A DNA stretch of 64,000 bases from Prado023 sp963700395 (GCA_963700395.1 CAVOXI010000001.1:496001-560000), one strand, 5' to 3'; numbered from the stretch's first letter, positions 27,070-37,653 are shown. A program made the numbers and translations. Notes: a model not told the origin generated them from the sequence alone.

Positions 27070-28314
27070 ATGTCCGTCGATGCCACCTATCGCGTGTATC
27101 CCTACCGGTGGGCAGTGCTCGCGGTGTTCACGCTGGTCAATGTCACGATCCAGACCCTGTGGATCGGGTACGCGCCGATCACCGGGCAGGCGGCGGCCTA
27201 CTACGGGGTCAGCGACACCGCCATCGGGGCGTTCGCGATGGTGTTCATGCTCGCCTTCATCCCGCTCTCGCTGCCCGCCGCCTGGCTGATCGACACCCGG
27301 GGGTTCAAGGTCGCCACCGGACTCGGCGCGGTGGTCATGGGGGCCTGCGGGATCCTCCGTGGCCTCGCCGGGGACTCGTACTGGATGGCGATGGCGGCCT
27401 CCGTCGGGATCGCCGCCGCGCAGCCCCTGCTGCTCAACGCGTGGACGAAGATGCCGGCCCGGTGGTTCGCCCCCGGTCAGAGGGCGACGGCTGTCGGAGT
27501 CGTCACGGTCGGAAACCTCGTGGGGACCGCAGCGGGTATGGTGCTGGGCCCGATCCTCGTCGAGTCGATGCCGATCGGGCAGATCCAGCTTGCCTACGGG
27601 GTCGTCGCCATGGTCAGCGCCCTGCTGTTCCTCGTGGTCGCGCGCGAGCACCCGCCGACGCCTGCGTGCCCGCCGGGGCAGGAGGAGAGGGCACTGGTCC
27701 TCGATGGGCTCTCGCATGCGCTGCGCGTCCCGGCCTTCTGGTCGGTGCTGGCCATCGCGTTCATCGGCCTCGGGGTCTTCAACGGCCTCACGACGTGGGT
27801 GGAGGCGATGCTGCGCCCACGCGGATTCTCCCCGGCCGATGCGGGGACTCTCGGCGCGGTGCTGCTGCTGGGCGGCCTGATCGGGGCGGTGGTCCTCCCG
27901 GCGCTGTCCGACCGTCAGGGGCGTCGCCGGCGCTACCTGGTCCTTGCCTTCGCCGGGGCCATCCCCGGCCTGGTCGGGGTCACCCTGGCCGGGTCGCTGC
28001 CGCTGCTGCTCGCCTCAGGGTTCGTGCTCGGCTTCTTCCTGGTCTCGGCACTGCCGATCGGGTTCCAGTACGCCGCGGAGGTGACCCGTCCCACTCCCGA
28101 GGGCACGTCCAACGGCCTCATGCAGCTGTTCGGCCAGGGTTCGGTCGTGTTCGTCTACGTCATGTCCGCGCTGCGCACCCCTGATGGATCCTTCACCCGG
28201 GCGCTGGTGGCCGCGATGGGGCTCCTGATCGTGGCCGTGGCGATCGCGTTGCGGATGCCTGAGCCGGAGGCACTCCACCAGCCCCAGGCGCGGGCGCCTG
28301 AGCCCGTTCGCTGA
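27070..28314 (+). CDS. Major facilitator superfamily transporter
   Basis: A 414-aa polytopic membrane protein with about 12 hydrophobic helices, e.g. WAVLAVFTLVNVTIQTLW, MVFMLAFIPLSLPAAWLI and VLGFFLVSALPIGFQYAAEV. The loop 2-3 MFS motif appears as PAAWLIDTRGFKV and the loop 8-9 equivalent as LSDRQGRRRRYL. The overall pattern resembles the FLVCR/'MFS_1' branch, but no substrate can be assigned. ATG at 27070; an open frame continues upstream but without family features. Convergent with the next gene, 18 bases between stops. Confidence 0.85.
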   Translation: MSVDATYRVYPYRWAVLAVFTLVNVTIQTLWIGYAPITGQAAAYYGVSDTAIGAFAMVFMLAFIPLSLPAAWLIDTRGFKVATGLGAVVMGACGILRGLAGDSYWMAMAASVGIAAAQPLLLNAWTKMPARWFAPGQRATAVGVVTVGNLVGTAAGMVLGPILVESMPIGQIQLAYGVVAMVSALLFLVVAREHPPTPACPPGQEERALVLDGLSHALRVPAFWSVLAIAFIGLGVFNGLTTWVEAMLRPRGFSPADAGTLGAVLLLGGLIGAVVLPALSDRQGRRRRYLVLAFAGAIPGLVGVTLAGSLPLLLASGFVLGFFLVSALPIGFQYAAEVTRPTPEGTSNGLMQLFGQGSVVFVYVMSALRTPDGSFTRALVAAMGLLIVAVAIALRMPEPEALHQPQARAPEPVR

Positions 28315-28332
28315 GACGCGTCAGCGGCTTCG

Positions 28333-29187
28333 TCAGAACCCGCCGAAGTCGAATCCCCCACCGTCGAATCCCCCACCGTCGAACCCACCCCCGTCGAACC
28401 CACCGGCGTCCCCGCCGCCGGAGTCGGCCCCCGCGTCCCCACCGGCGTCGCCGCCGCCGTCACCGCTCCCCGCATCGCCGCCCCCGTCGCTGCCGAAGTA
28501 GTCGTGGCCCGCGGGCAGGTACATCGCATTGAAGAGCATGGTGCCCATGAGGACGTTGCTCATCATGTAGGCCCCGGAGCCGGCGTACCAGCCACGGGCC
28601 CACGGCGCGTACTCCGGGCCGGCCTCGTAGTAGGGCCGGTCCCCGGCTGCGGTCGGAACGAGGCGCGCCTGGGGATCAAGGCCGTCCTTGATGCGCGCGT
28701 CACAGGCAGCGCAGACCGGCACGTCGCGCATCGCCCCATCGGGGGGAGCCCACTGGGCGTCGCTGAGTGAGAGGCCGTGGCGCTGGTCGAAGAAGCACGG
28801 CGGACGCCGGCTGGGCAGCGCTCGGCCCTCGCGCCGGGCATCCAGGGTGGCCAGGGCGAAGCGGCCGTCATCGAGGGACTTCGAGACCCACTGGAGGTCA
28901 TCGGGGTGCGCTGCGGCCTCCAGTGTCTCCTTGGCACGCTCGTAGGCGCCCAGGGCGTCGTCGAAGTCGCGCGCCGCGTCGGGATCCAGGGACTCGGGCA
29001 CCGGGGTGTCGGCGATCTGCTGCCCGAGCTGTGTGACGTCCTCCTCAGCCACGCGGCGCACGGCCTGCCAGCGACGGTCCGCGAGCTCCTTGTTCTGCCG
29101 GGAGGGTCCGGCCGCGGCCTGCTTCTGCCGCGACTGGATGAACACGACGATGCCGAAGATGATCAGCGCGATGAGAATCCAGTCCAT
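28333..29187 (-). CDS. Membrane-anchored protein with Gly/Asp-rich low-complexity tail
   Basis: Unrecognised 284-aa protein. Residues 1-17 (MDWILIALIIFGIVVFI) form one membrane helix, followed by a charged, probably helical stretch (about 20-110), a short CAAC-containing segment (PVCAACDARIKDG), a Tyr/Trp-rich part (YYEAGPEYAPWARGWYAG), a second weak hydrophobic patch (YMMSNVLMGTMLFNAMYL), then a ~55-residue tail of GGDAG and GGFDG repeats ending FDFGGF. Such Gly-Phe tails are common in bacterial surface or envelope proteins. ATG at 29187 is chosen because the helix starts there; another ATG is three codons upstream. No function assigned. Confidence 0.65.
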   Translation of the reverse strand: MDWILIALIIFGIVVFIQSRQKQAAAGPSRQNKELADRRWQAVRRVAEEDVTQLGQQIADTPVPESLDPDAARDFDDALGAYERAKETLEAAAHPDDLQWVSKSLDDGRFALATLDARREGRALPSRRPPCFFDQRHGLSLSDAQWAPPDGAMRDVPVCAACDARIKDGLDPQARLVPTAAGDRPYYEAGPEYAPWARGWYAGSGAYMMSNVLMGTMLFNAMYLPAGHDYFGSDGGGDAGSGDGGGDAGGDAGADSGGGDAGGFDGGGFDGGGFDGGGFDFGGF

Positions 29188-29319
29188 GCCCTCCACGATA
29201 ACCGCCGAGCGCCCAGACCGCTGCCGGCGATCGATCCGGAAACGCGCCTGTTGCCCGTCGCGGAGGCGGACGAATCCGGGATCGAGCCGCGCGATAGTGG
29301 ACCGATCGGTCGGGGGCTG

Positions 29320-30317
29320 TCAGCCTGTGGTCGGGCGCGTGGAGTGGGCGGCGGCGGCCTGCTTGGAGTAGGAGCGCACGTACACGAGCCTCATCAGGAG
29401 CGCCTCCCACATGGGCAGCGCCTTCGCCCCACCGAGGCCGGCTGCGCCGATCCACGCCCGGGCCGCCTTCTCGACGACCATCCCGACGGCCTCATGGTCC
29501 GCACCGAGCACGAGCGCTCCCTCACCTGCGACGAGGACGGCGTCGGAGCGGGGGCGCCTGCGCGGCAGCGACGAGGAGGATGCCACGTGCCGTCCGGTCA
29601 GCTGGGCGAGGTCGTCGAGCACGGGGGGCAGCGACCTGCCCAGGATCGAGAAGCGCACGGTGAACGGCGCCGTGGACATCCACGCGTCGGTGCCGTCGGC
29701 CAGGCGCACGGCGCGCAGGCACGAGGGGTCCCAGGGCGCATCGGCGTCGGCGGGCAGGTGCGAGCCCTCGCGCGGCCGCTTGGCCACCACGTACTCGGCA
29801 CAGGCCCGCTCGAGGCGCGCCACGCGGTCGAACGCCTCCTCGAGGGTGCCGCCGACCGCGAACGCCCCGTGGTTGGCCATCAGCACCGCCGGACCGTCGC
29901 CGAGGGCCCCGACGGTGCCGTCGGTGATCCGCTTCGTCCCGGGCAGCGCGTAGGGCGCGCACGGGACCTCCCCGAACGGCGTGGGCACTCCCACGCGGGC
30001 CGACGCGCAGATGGACGCAGCCGCCTGATGGGTGTGCACCCCGGCCATGACCTCGGGCCGGCGCCGGTAGGTCTCGCGGTGCAACTTGAACTCGCCACTG
30101 GGCTTGAACGAGCCCGGTCCACTCGTCCGTGTCGAGGTCGACACGGACGATCATCGCCTCGGTCAGGTCCGGGTAGGCGATCCCGCTGGGCGTGACGAGC
30201 ATCGTCCGATCGTCGAGCCGCACGCTCAGGTTGCCCCACGTGCGCGCCACCAGCCCACTCGGCGAGCAGGCGATGGCCCGCCTCGACGAGCTCGCGCCGA
30301 GCCTCTGCCTCGCTCAC
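29320..30317 (-). pseudogene. Class II aldolase/adducin family protein (frame-broken)
   Basis: Zinc-dependent aldolase/epimerase family (FucA/AraD-like), cleaving or epimerising sugar phosphates such as fuculose-1-P or ribulose-5-P. Family blocks, read across frames: RTWGNLSVRLDDRTMLVTPS (the GNxS phosphate site), SGEFKLHRETYRRRPEV, AGVHTHQAAASICAS (metal histidines), and LMANHGAFAVGGTLEEAFDR. Frame breaks occur near 30246 (after LLAEW) and 30118 (after DEWTG); each is repaired by removing one G. The GTG start at 30317 overlaps the aminotransferase stop as GTGA. The reconstructed ~332 aa exceeds the usual ~220, with a ~110-residue C-terminal extension lacking an obvious domain. Family firm, substrate unknown; breaks may be sequence errors. 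Confidence 0.7.
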
Positions 30318-31791
30318 TGCCGTGCTCCCTCGACGTGGGCGAACACGCGGTCGAAGGCAGCCACTGCCTGGTCGATGGTCGGCGTCGGTGTGCGCCGCAC
30401 TCGTGTAGAGCCTGGATCCCGCGAGCGTGATGACGCCCTCGGCCGTGTAGGCAGCGCCCATCTCCTCCATCACGGTCTTGCGCGCCTTGATCTCCTTGAG
30501 CTTGCCCGGGACCTCCCAGATCCGGTTGAAGTCCACGGCGAAGTGCAGGGTGCCGACGGTCTGCAGGTGCACGATGGAGCCCTGGTTGTAGGTGACGAAC
30601 GGCAGGCCGCGCCGCTCGATGGCCGCGCGCAGCCCGGCGGTGAGCCGGTCCCCCATCGCCCCGGCCCGCTCGGCGGCGTTCTGGCGCTCCATCTCCACGA
30701 GGGTGAAGTACCCCGCCGCCGACGACAGCGGGTTGGCCGCCATGGTGCCGCCGACCAGGGCCTTCTTGGAGCCGGCCTCGAGCCCGGCCGCGAGCAGCTT
30801 CATGTACTCGCGCTTGCCGCCGAGGCCGCCTGCCGACGGGTAGCCACCGGCGACCACCTTGCCGAACACGGTCAGGTCGGGCTCGACGCCGAAGTAGCCC
30901 TGGGCCCCGGACATGCCCGATCCGGAACCCGGTGACGACCTCGTCGAAGACCAGCAGGGCGCCGTACTTGTCGCAGAGCGCGCGCACGCCCGCGTTGAAG
31001 TCCCGCGGCAGCGGGCGGGTGCCGCTCTCCGGGCCGACGGGCTCGATGAGCACGGCAGCCGTGCCGCCGCGGGCGCGGTTGATCATGCAGGGTGCGCTCC
31101 AGCGCGTCGAGGTCGCCGGGGAAGAACTCCTGCGTGTGGCGGAACACGTACTTGGGCACGCCGTGCGCCTCGTGGTGGCGGGTGCCCGGGATCCGCAGGC
31201 CGTAGGCCAGCTGGTCGGACCACCCGTGGTACGCGCCGCCCATCTTCACGACGTTCTTCTTCCCGGTGGCCAGCCGTGCCACCCGGATCGCGGCCATGCA
31301 GCCCTCGGTGCCCGACCCGAGCATCCGGAACATCGGGACCGCCGGCATGTGGTCGGCGATGAACCGCGCCAGCTTCAGCTCGTACTCGTGGAAGAGCCCG
31401 GTCGACGGCCCGCACGTGCGCGAGCAGGTCGATCACCTGCTCGAGGACCTCGGGCGGGTTCGACCCGAGGACGGTCGGCCCACCGGCCTGCAGGAAGTCG
31501 AGGTACTCGTTGCCGTCGAGGTCGTACAGGTGGCACCCCTGGGCCCTGGTGATCACCAGCGGGAACGGCATGTTGAACGCCAGGTTGTGCTGGACGCCGC
31601 CCGGGATGTACTCGCGCGGCCTCGGCGGTCATGGCCTTCGAGGACTGGCACCGCTTCTCGAAGTGCTCGTCGACGTAGCCCTGGAGCGCGTCACGCCGCA
31701 GCCCGCGGATCGGCTGGGCGATCAGGGCGTCCAGGTCCGCGATCACGCGCGGGACGTCGGGGTACTCGGTGATGGCGAAACCGTCAGACAT
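30314..31791 (-). pseudogene. Class III aminotransferase, glutamate-1-semialdehyde aminomutase-like (frame-broken)
   Basis: PLP-dependent fold-type I enzyme of about 490 aa. Blocks in order: LYDLDGNEYLDFLQAGGP, FRMLGSGTEGCMAAIRVAR, GGAYHGWSD, AAVLIEPVGPESG, LLVFDEVVTGFRIG, the PLP lysine in TVFGKVVAGGYPSAGG, and GGTMAANPLSSAAG. Five frame breaks (near 31618, 31408, 31087, 30917 and 30377), each fixed by deleting one base; the protein sequence between them is well conserved. ATG at 31791 follows a perfect AGGAGG. It resembles GSA aminomutase, but lies with a sugar aldolase and FGGY kinase, so an amino-polyol or amino-sugar substrate is likelier than haem synthesis (inference). Confidence 0.72.
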
Positions 31792-31968
31792 GGTGCCTCC
31801 TGCTGCTCAATGGCGTCCGGCAATCCTCGCCGGGATCCGGTCCAGCCATCCCGGCCTCCCAGGTCGAGGGTGGCCTCGCTCACATGGCGCTGCGGGACCG
31901 CCAACCGTGGAGGATCGATCCGCGGGTCCCGACCGTGCGCCCGCGGCGCGGGGTGGATACTCGCCGTC

Positions 31969-33593
31969 GTGGTGAACCGTCACGTGCTGCTGGCCGTCGA
32001 CCTCGGCACGACGTCGCTCAAGACCTGCCTCTACGAGGTCGAGCGAGCGGGCTGCACGCTGCTCGCGGCCACTCACGACCGCTGGACGCTCGTCACCGCC
32101 TCGGACGGCACCGCCGAGCAGGACCCCGCCGACTGGTGGGCGGCGCTGGTGGACTGCGTGCCGGAGCTGCTCGACGCGACCGGGACCCGACCCGACGAGG
32201 TCGGCGGGCTGACGTTCTGCGCCCAGATGCAGTGCCTGGTCCTGGTCGACGAGTCCGGGGAACCGGTCCGCCCCGCCCTGAGCTACCTCGACCAGCGCCC
32301 GACTGCGCGCATGGCGCTCGCTGACGCGGGGCGGGCCCAGGGTCGCGGGCATCGGCGCTGCCGCTGCTGCTCCCGTGGCTGCGCGTGGCCGGCGGGGTGG
32401 CGCGCCAGCGCCAAGGACCCGCTCTGGAAGTACCTGCGGGTCGCCGACGAGGAGCCCGAGGCGTTCGCCCGCGTCGCATCGCTGGCTCGACGCGAAGGAC
32501 TACCTGACGGCCCGATGCACCGGGCGCTTCACGATGAGCGCCGACTCGGCCTTCGCCACGTTCCTGGCCGACACCCGCAACGGTCGCTGCGAGTGGAGCC
32601 CGTGGCTCGTGGAGCGCCTCGGTGTCCAGCGCCGGGCACCTGCCCGAGATCGTCCCGTTGTCCGCCGAGGTCGGCGGCCTTGCCCGCAGCGCCGCGGCCG
32701 AGCTCGGCCTGGTCGCCGGGACCTCCGTCTTCGCCGGTGGCGGCGACGCCTCGCTCATCGGGGTCGGTGCCGGGGCGACGCACGTCGGGTCGACGCACGT
32801 CTACGTCGGGACCAGCGGGTGGGTGTCCACGGTCACGGACCGCCGGATCGTCGACACCCGCGCGATGATGGCCTCGGTCCCCGGCGCGCGAGGACGGCCG
32901 CTACAACTACTTCGGCGAGCAGGAGACCTCCGGCAAGTGCCTGGAGTGGGTGCGCGACCACCTCGCCCTCGACGAGATCGGCGTGTACCTCGACGCCAGC
33001 GAGCGACCCAGCGGCCAGGACGAGGAGTACTCCTCGCTCATCGACTACCTCACCGGCCACGATCGCGGAGGTGCCCGCCGGATCCGGTGGCCTGCTGTTC
33101 GCGCCCTGGCTGCACGGGAGCCGGTCCCCGTTCGAGGACCCGAACGTGCGCGGCATGTTCCTCAACATCGGGCTGGACACGGGCAAGCGGCACATGATCC
33201 GCGCGGTCGTCGAGGGCATCGCCTACAACAAGCGGCTGCTGCTGGAGGGCGCAGGGCGCGCAAGGTCCGGCCCTCCCACGAGCTGCGCTTCGCCGGCGGC
33301 GGGTGCGGTGTCCGACGCGACCAGCCAGATCCTCGCCGACGTCACCGGGCACCCGGTCGCGGCCGTGGCCGACCCGCAGTACGCCGGGGCCGCCGGCGCC
33401 GCCCTGGTGGCCGTCGTGGGGCGCGGGATGGTTCCCCTCGCTGGACGCCGCGGCGCGGACGGTGCAGGTGCGCGCACGCTTCACCCCGGACCCCGACGTC
33501 CGCGCCGTCCACGACCGCAACTTCGCGGTGTTCGCCGACCTCCACCCCGCGACCAAGGACCTGTACCGCCGCCTCAACGCGCCGTCCGGCTGA
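31969..33593 (+). pseudogene. FGGY-family carbohydrate kinase, xylulokinase-like (frame-broken)
   Basis: Sugar/polyol kinase. Begins VVNRHVLLAVDLGTTSLKTC, the FGGY ATP-binding start, with TFCAQMQCLVLVDESG; later DPLWKYLRVADEEPEAFARV, WLDAKDYLTARCTGRFTMS, FAGGGDASLIGVGAG (catalytic Asp), THVYVGTSGWVSTVTD, FAPWLHGSRSPFEDPNVRGM and DPQYAGAAGAALVA. Frame breaks near 32340, 32350, 32404, 32478, 32625, 32887, 33061, 33255, 33303 and 33430 make it the most fragmented gene here; almost all are single added bases, with no stray stops otherwise. Reconstructed ~535 aa. Divergent from the aminotransferase with a 177-base shared upstream region. Start (GTG 31969 or 31972) is uncertain, with no clear ribosome site. 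Confidence 0.7.
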
Positions 33594-33600
33594 TCCGCGC

Positions 33601-34599
33601 TCAGACCGCGTCGAGGAACTCCACCGTCCGCCCGACGTACCAGGGCAGCTCCGCCCCGCGCTCGTGGAAGCCCACGTGCCCGCCGGTGCGGGTGATCGCC
33701 CTGCGCACCGGCGTGGCCGCCTCGAGGGCCGCCCAGTCGATCGCCTCGTACGGGCGCGGCGGGGATCATCGGGTCGTCCAGGGCGTGGACCACGAGCGTC
33801 GGGACGGTGATGTGCGGCAGGAACTGGCCGCTGGAGTTCACGACGTAGTACTCGGCTGCGTCCCGCCACCCGTTGTGCTTGGCCGTGATGAGGTCGTCGA
33901 ACTGCGTGAGGGTGCTCACCTTGGCGATGGCCGCGCGCTCCTCGTCGGTGAGGGCGAGGCCGGAGTGCGCGGAGTCGGACCTTGAGCCGGCTCGACCAGG
34001 AACTTCTCGTAGAGGCCGAACATCCGGCGGCTGAGGTGCACGGTGCCCACGCTGAGGTCGATCGGGGAGGACACCGCGACGCCGGCGCGAACGGGCAGCC
34101 CGTCGAGCGGCTCGCCCAGGAGCTTGAGGGTCACGTTCCCGCCGAGGGAGAAGCCGATGATCGCCACGCCCTGGGATCCGGGCTCGTCGGCCAGGGCACG
34201 CAGCACGGACCGCAGGTCCCCGGAGCGCCCCCCGTGGTAGAGCATCCGGCAGTGCTCCGAGGAGTCCCCCACCCCGCGGAGGTCGACGCGCGCGACGGCG
34301 TACCCGGCACGCAGGAGCCCGAGGGTCGTCGCCCGGACGTACGTCGAGTCGATCGACCCACCGAGCCCGTGCACCACCAGGACCAGCGGCCGGTCGGGTC
34401 GCGGGCCGATCCGCGGACGGTGGATCCGAACCGCGAGCGCGTCGCCGGACCCGTCGTCCATCCCGACGACCAGCCGCTGCTCCGTGGAGACCGCGGAGAG
34501 GTCGTGGTGACGGGGATGGACGCGGTCGGCAACGGTCTGCAGGTTGCCGGTCAGCCACGGCGGCGCCGGGGTGAAGCGGGCGTTGATGATCCCGCTCAC
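33601..34599 (-). pseudogene. YheT-like alpha/beta hydrolase (frame-broken)
   Basis: Alpha/beta-fold hydrolase of the COG0429 (YheT/EMB8) family. Blocks: WLTGNLQTVADRVHPR, VLVVHGLGGSIDSTYVR (oxyanion region), DLRGVGDSSEHC, nucleophile elbow IIGFSLGGNVTLKLLGE, and LVVHALDDPMIPA with the catalytic Asp, then the terminal His region after a frame change. Breaks near 33978 (where the shift could be two added bases or one lost) and 33762. The GTG start overlaps the HAD stop as GTGA. The convergent kinase stop is 7 bases away. Substrate unknown; an esterase or lipase role is usual for the family. Confidence 0.7.
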
Positions 34600-35500
34600 G
34601 CGAGGCCCAGGACGCTCTTGATGGTGCGCACCACGCCGTTGGCGTCGTTGCCCGGGGCGCGGTAGCGGGCGCGTGCCGCGAGCTCGGGATGGGCGTTGGC
34701 CATCGCGAACGAGTACGTGGCCTCATCCATCATCTCGAGGTCGTTGAGGAAGTCGCCGAAGACCATCGTCTGGTCGCGGCTGATCCCCAGGGCCTCCTGG
34801 ATGTGGCGGATCCCGCTGCCCTTGTTGGCGTTCAGGTCCATCACGTCGAGCCAGTGCTCGCCGGACACGACCACCTGGTGGGTTGCCAGGAAGCGCGCGT
34901 AGGCCGGGGCCGAGACGCGCTCGGAGGACTCGAAGTCGTAGATCGCGACCTTCAGGATCTCGTCCTCGACCTGTCTCGAGGTCCTCGACCACCTGGAGCC
35001 GGTGGTAGTACTTGTCGACCTCGGCCAGGAACGGCGCGTCCCTGCGCTCGATGTACGCCGAGGACTTGCCGCAGAGCACCGCACCCACGTCGGCCCCGCC
35101 GGCGTTCAGCTCACGCGCGACGACGACGAGCTCCCGCGCGACCTGCCCGTCGAGGCAGTCCGAGCTGAGCTCCCGGCCCGCCGCGGACGACGTACGTCCC
35201 GTTCTCGGCGATGAAGACGACCTCGTCGGCGATCGGCTCGAACCGTTCGAGGAGGTTGTAGTACTGCCGTCCCGACGCCGGGCAGAAGACGACCCCGCGC
35301 TCGTGCAGCGCGTCGATCAGCGGCCAGAAGTCGTCGTGGATCGCGTCGTCGTCATCGAGCAGCGTCCCGTCCATGTCGCACGCGATCAGCCGGATGTCGG
35401 GGATCGGGTCGAACACGAGCGGGTCGAGGGTGCCGGCGATCGGCTCGGCGTCTGCGTTCGGTTTCGGGTCGGGGTCGGGGGTGGGCTCTGTTCCGGTCAC
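34596..35500 (-). pseudogene. HAD-IIB (Cof-type) phosphatase (frame-broken)
   Basis: Cof-like hydrolase that dephosphorylates small phosphorylated metabolites or sugars. Motif I LIACDMDGTLLDDDD, the cap-domain entry FCPASGRQYYNLLERF, VFIAENGTYVV, and the C-terminal motif GISRDQTMVFGDFLNDLEMM (motif IV GDxxND-type) followed by SFAMANAHPEL. Frame breaks near 35180 and 34977, each one extra base. The GTG at 35500 has GGGAGG upstream. About 300 aa with an acidic/Pro-rich N-terminal lead (TGTEPTPDPDPKPNAD). It overlaps the hydrolase by GTGA; with the aldolase and kinase it could be part of sugar-phosphate metabolism. Confidence 0.74.
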
Positions 35501-35628
35501 CTCGGCATCCTCCCACCCCCTGGCGTCCACCGGTCTGCGCCAGCGGTGTGCGCGGGCGGGACGTGCCGGCGGGCTGCGCGGGCTGCGCGACTCCACCGAC
35601 GGGCCGCGCCCACCTGCCGCTCCTTGGG

Positions 35629-36415
35629 ATGATGTTGCCCGTGGCCGACCTGTTCTGGAAGCGCCGGGGCGGACCGGACGCCGCCCGCTTCCTCGCGACC
35701 GAGGCGTCGGGCTTGGCGTGGATCCGTGTTCCCGGCGGGCCCGTCGGTGCCTTCCGTGGCGAAGCTGGAGACCACGCAGATGGGGATCGAGCGCGTTGTC
35801 GAGCGGCCCCCCACTGCCGAGATGGCCGAGCAGTTCGGGCGGCGACTCGCAGTGCTCCACGGGAGCGGAGCACCGGCGTTCGGCAGTCCTCCCCCTGGGG
35901 CGCCCGGCCCCGACGGATGGATCGGCGACCTCCCCATGCCCTACGCAGCCCGGCGGTCCTTCGTGGAGTTCTGGGCCCTGGACCGCATCGCCGCGACGGC
36001 ACGCATGGCCCGCGACCGCCACGGGCTGACCTCGGCGCAGGCTGCCGAGGTCGACCGGTTCGTCGTGGAACTCCTGGCCGGCGAGATCGATGCAGGGCCG
36101 CCGTCCCCGCCGTCGCGGGTGCACGGGGACCTCTGGAGCGGCAACGTCCTGTGGGGCGCCGACGGGCAGGTGTGGCTGATCGATCCGGCGGCGCACGGTG
36201 GGCACCTCGAATCGGACCTCGCGATGCTGGCCCTGTTCGGCATCGCGCACCGCGACCGAATCATCGGCGGATACGAGGAGGTCCACGCGCTGGCGGACGG
36301 ATGGCAGGCGCGAACGCCGCTGCATCAGTCGTGGCCGCTTCTGGTCCATGCCGCGCTGTTCGCCGGGCACTACGGCGAATCAGCGATGACGGCATTGCAC
36401 CGGGCCCGCGGCTGA
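35629..36415 (+). CDS. Fructosamine kinase family protein, apparent frameshift
   Basis: Fructosamine-3-kinase-like protein, which phosphorylates ketosamine adducts on proteins or small amines for deglycation. Start region LFWKRRGGPDAARFLATEAS, then after the break VAKLETTQMGIERVVERPP, LAVLHGSGAPAFG, GWIGDLPMP, catalytic loop RVHGDLWSGNVLW and metal-binding LIDPAAHGGHLESDLAM, ending YEEVHALADGW and PLLVHAALFAGHYG. The frame breaks near 35748, one extra base. About 261 aa reconstructed, slightly short but complete. Start ATG 35629 or GTG 35641 is uncertain. Convergent with the TPR-type gene (19-base gap). Confidence 0.8.
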
Positions 36416-36434
36416 AGGTGGACCGCCTCGCGTC

Positions 36435-36888
36435 TCAGGGAATGCTGGTCCGACCCGAGCGCAGGGCGATCGCCTCGCCGCATCGACCTCCGAGCGCGCT
36501 TGCGGTCACCGGCAGCGTCGTAGGCGGTCGCGAGCTCGAACCGGCGCTCCCACGAGTCGGGGTCGGCCTCCACGCGCGTACGGACCTCGGCGAACCGGGC
36601 GTCCGCCGCGGCGCGCTCGGGGCGTCCGGAGGGCCGGCGAGGCAGGTCGTCCACGGGCAGCTCACCGCGGGCGGCCAGCTCTCGACCCATCGCCTCGGTC
36701 GCCCGGCCGAACTGCCACTCCCGCCACAGCACCCAGATGCCGATGAGCGGGAAGGCGAGGACCGCCACTCCCAGCAGGACGGGCGCGATTCCGCCGGCGC
36801 GGACGAAGTCGAGCGCCCGCGAGGCGGCGAAGAGCAGGTACGCGCTGAGGAGGACGGCCATGATGACCGCCATGCGCTTGCCCGTCAT
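36435..36888 (-). CDS. Conserved membrane protein with TPR-like tail, apparent frameshift
   Basis: About 150 aa, two N-terminal membrane helices (MAVIMAVLLSAYLLFAASRA and IAPVLLGVAVLAFPLIGIWV) followed by a cytosolic part: RELAARGELPVDDLPRRPSG, RAAADARFAEVRTRVEADP and WERRFELATAYDAAGDRKRA, a single tetratricopeptide-like helical pair. Genes of this type follow dapB in other actinobacteria. A frame break near 36468 separates the last residues (AIALRSGRTSIP). ATG at 36888 is 11 bases after the dapB stop, suggesting cotranscription. Function unknown. Confidence 0.72.
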
Positions 36889-36899
36889 GGGATCGGCAC

Positions 36900-37653
36900 T
36901 CAGGCGTCCAGGCCGAGGAAGCCGTCGATCCCGACGGTCAGGCCCGGAGTCGAGGTCGACGTTCCGGATCGAGAGCAGCACGCCGGGCATGAAGCTCGCA
37001 CGGTCGAACGAGTCGTGCCGGATGGTCAGGGTCTCCCCCGGGCCGCCGAGGAGCACCTCCTGGTGCGCGACCAGGCCCTGGAGGCGAACGGCATGGACGT
37101 GGATGCCGTCGACAACAGCACCGCGCGCGCCGGGGAGGGCGGAGGTGGTGGCATCGGGCATGTCCGGGCTGCCCGCCTCCGCCCGGGCGGCGGCGACCAT
37201 CTGGGCGGTCCGTGTGGCTGTGCCGGACGGGGCGTCGGCCTTGCGCGGGTGGTGCAGCTCCACGATCTCGACCGACTCGAAGTGGGGAGCGGCTGCGGCC
37301 GCGAAGCGCATCATCAGGACCGCGGCGATCCCGAAGTTGGGCGCGATCACGGCCCCGGTGCCCGGGGACGCATCCAACCACGCGCGGACCTGGTCCAGGC
37401 GGTCGGCGTCGAACCCGGTGGTGCCGACGACCGGGTGGATGCCGGTGCCGATGAGGAACTCGAGGTTGCCCATGACGGACTCGGGGTGCGTGAAGTCGAC
37501 GGCCACCTGGCAGCCGGCGGCGACCAGCTCCTGGAGCTCGTCGCCGGCATCCAGGCTTGCCACGAGCTCGAGGTCGGGCGCGTCGTACACCGCCCTGACC
37601 ACCTCGGAGCCCATGCGCCCGCGCGCCCCCAGCACACCCACTCGAATCGTCAC
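36900..37653 (-). CDS. dapB: 4-hydroxy-tetrahydrodipicolinate reductase, apparent frameshift
   Basis: NAD(P)H-dependent reductase, second step of the DAP/lysine branch after DapA. N-terminal Rossmann IRVGVLGARGRMGSEVV, AVDFTHPESVMGN, PVVGTTGF, APNFGIAAVLMMRF, and the catalytic ELHHPRKADAPSGTA (His and Lys). C-terminal SFMPGVLLSIRNV is followed by a frame break near 36952; one frame over the family ending GLTVGIDGFLGLDA runs to a TGA at 36902-36900. One extra base explains it. About 250 aa after correction. GTG start at 37653. dapB is essential in most DAP-requiring actinobacteria, favouring sequence error. Confidence 0.92.

Noticed and set aside
30314..33593. Programmed +1 frameshifting as the expression mechanism of the kinase and aminotransferase
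   Set aside because: Up to ten shifts in one gene, no shared slippery sequence or stimulatory structure, and the same type of break in unrelated housekeeping genes.
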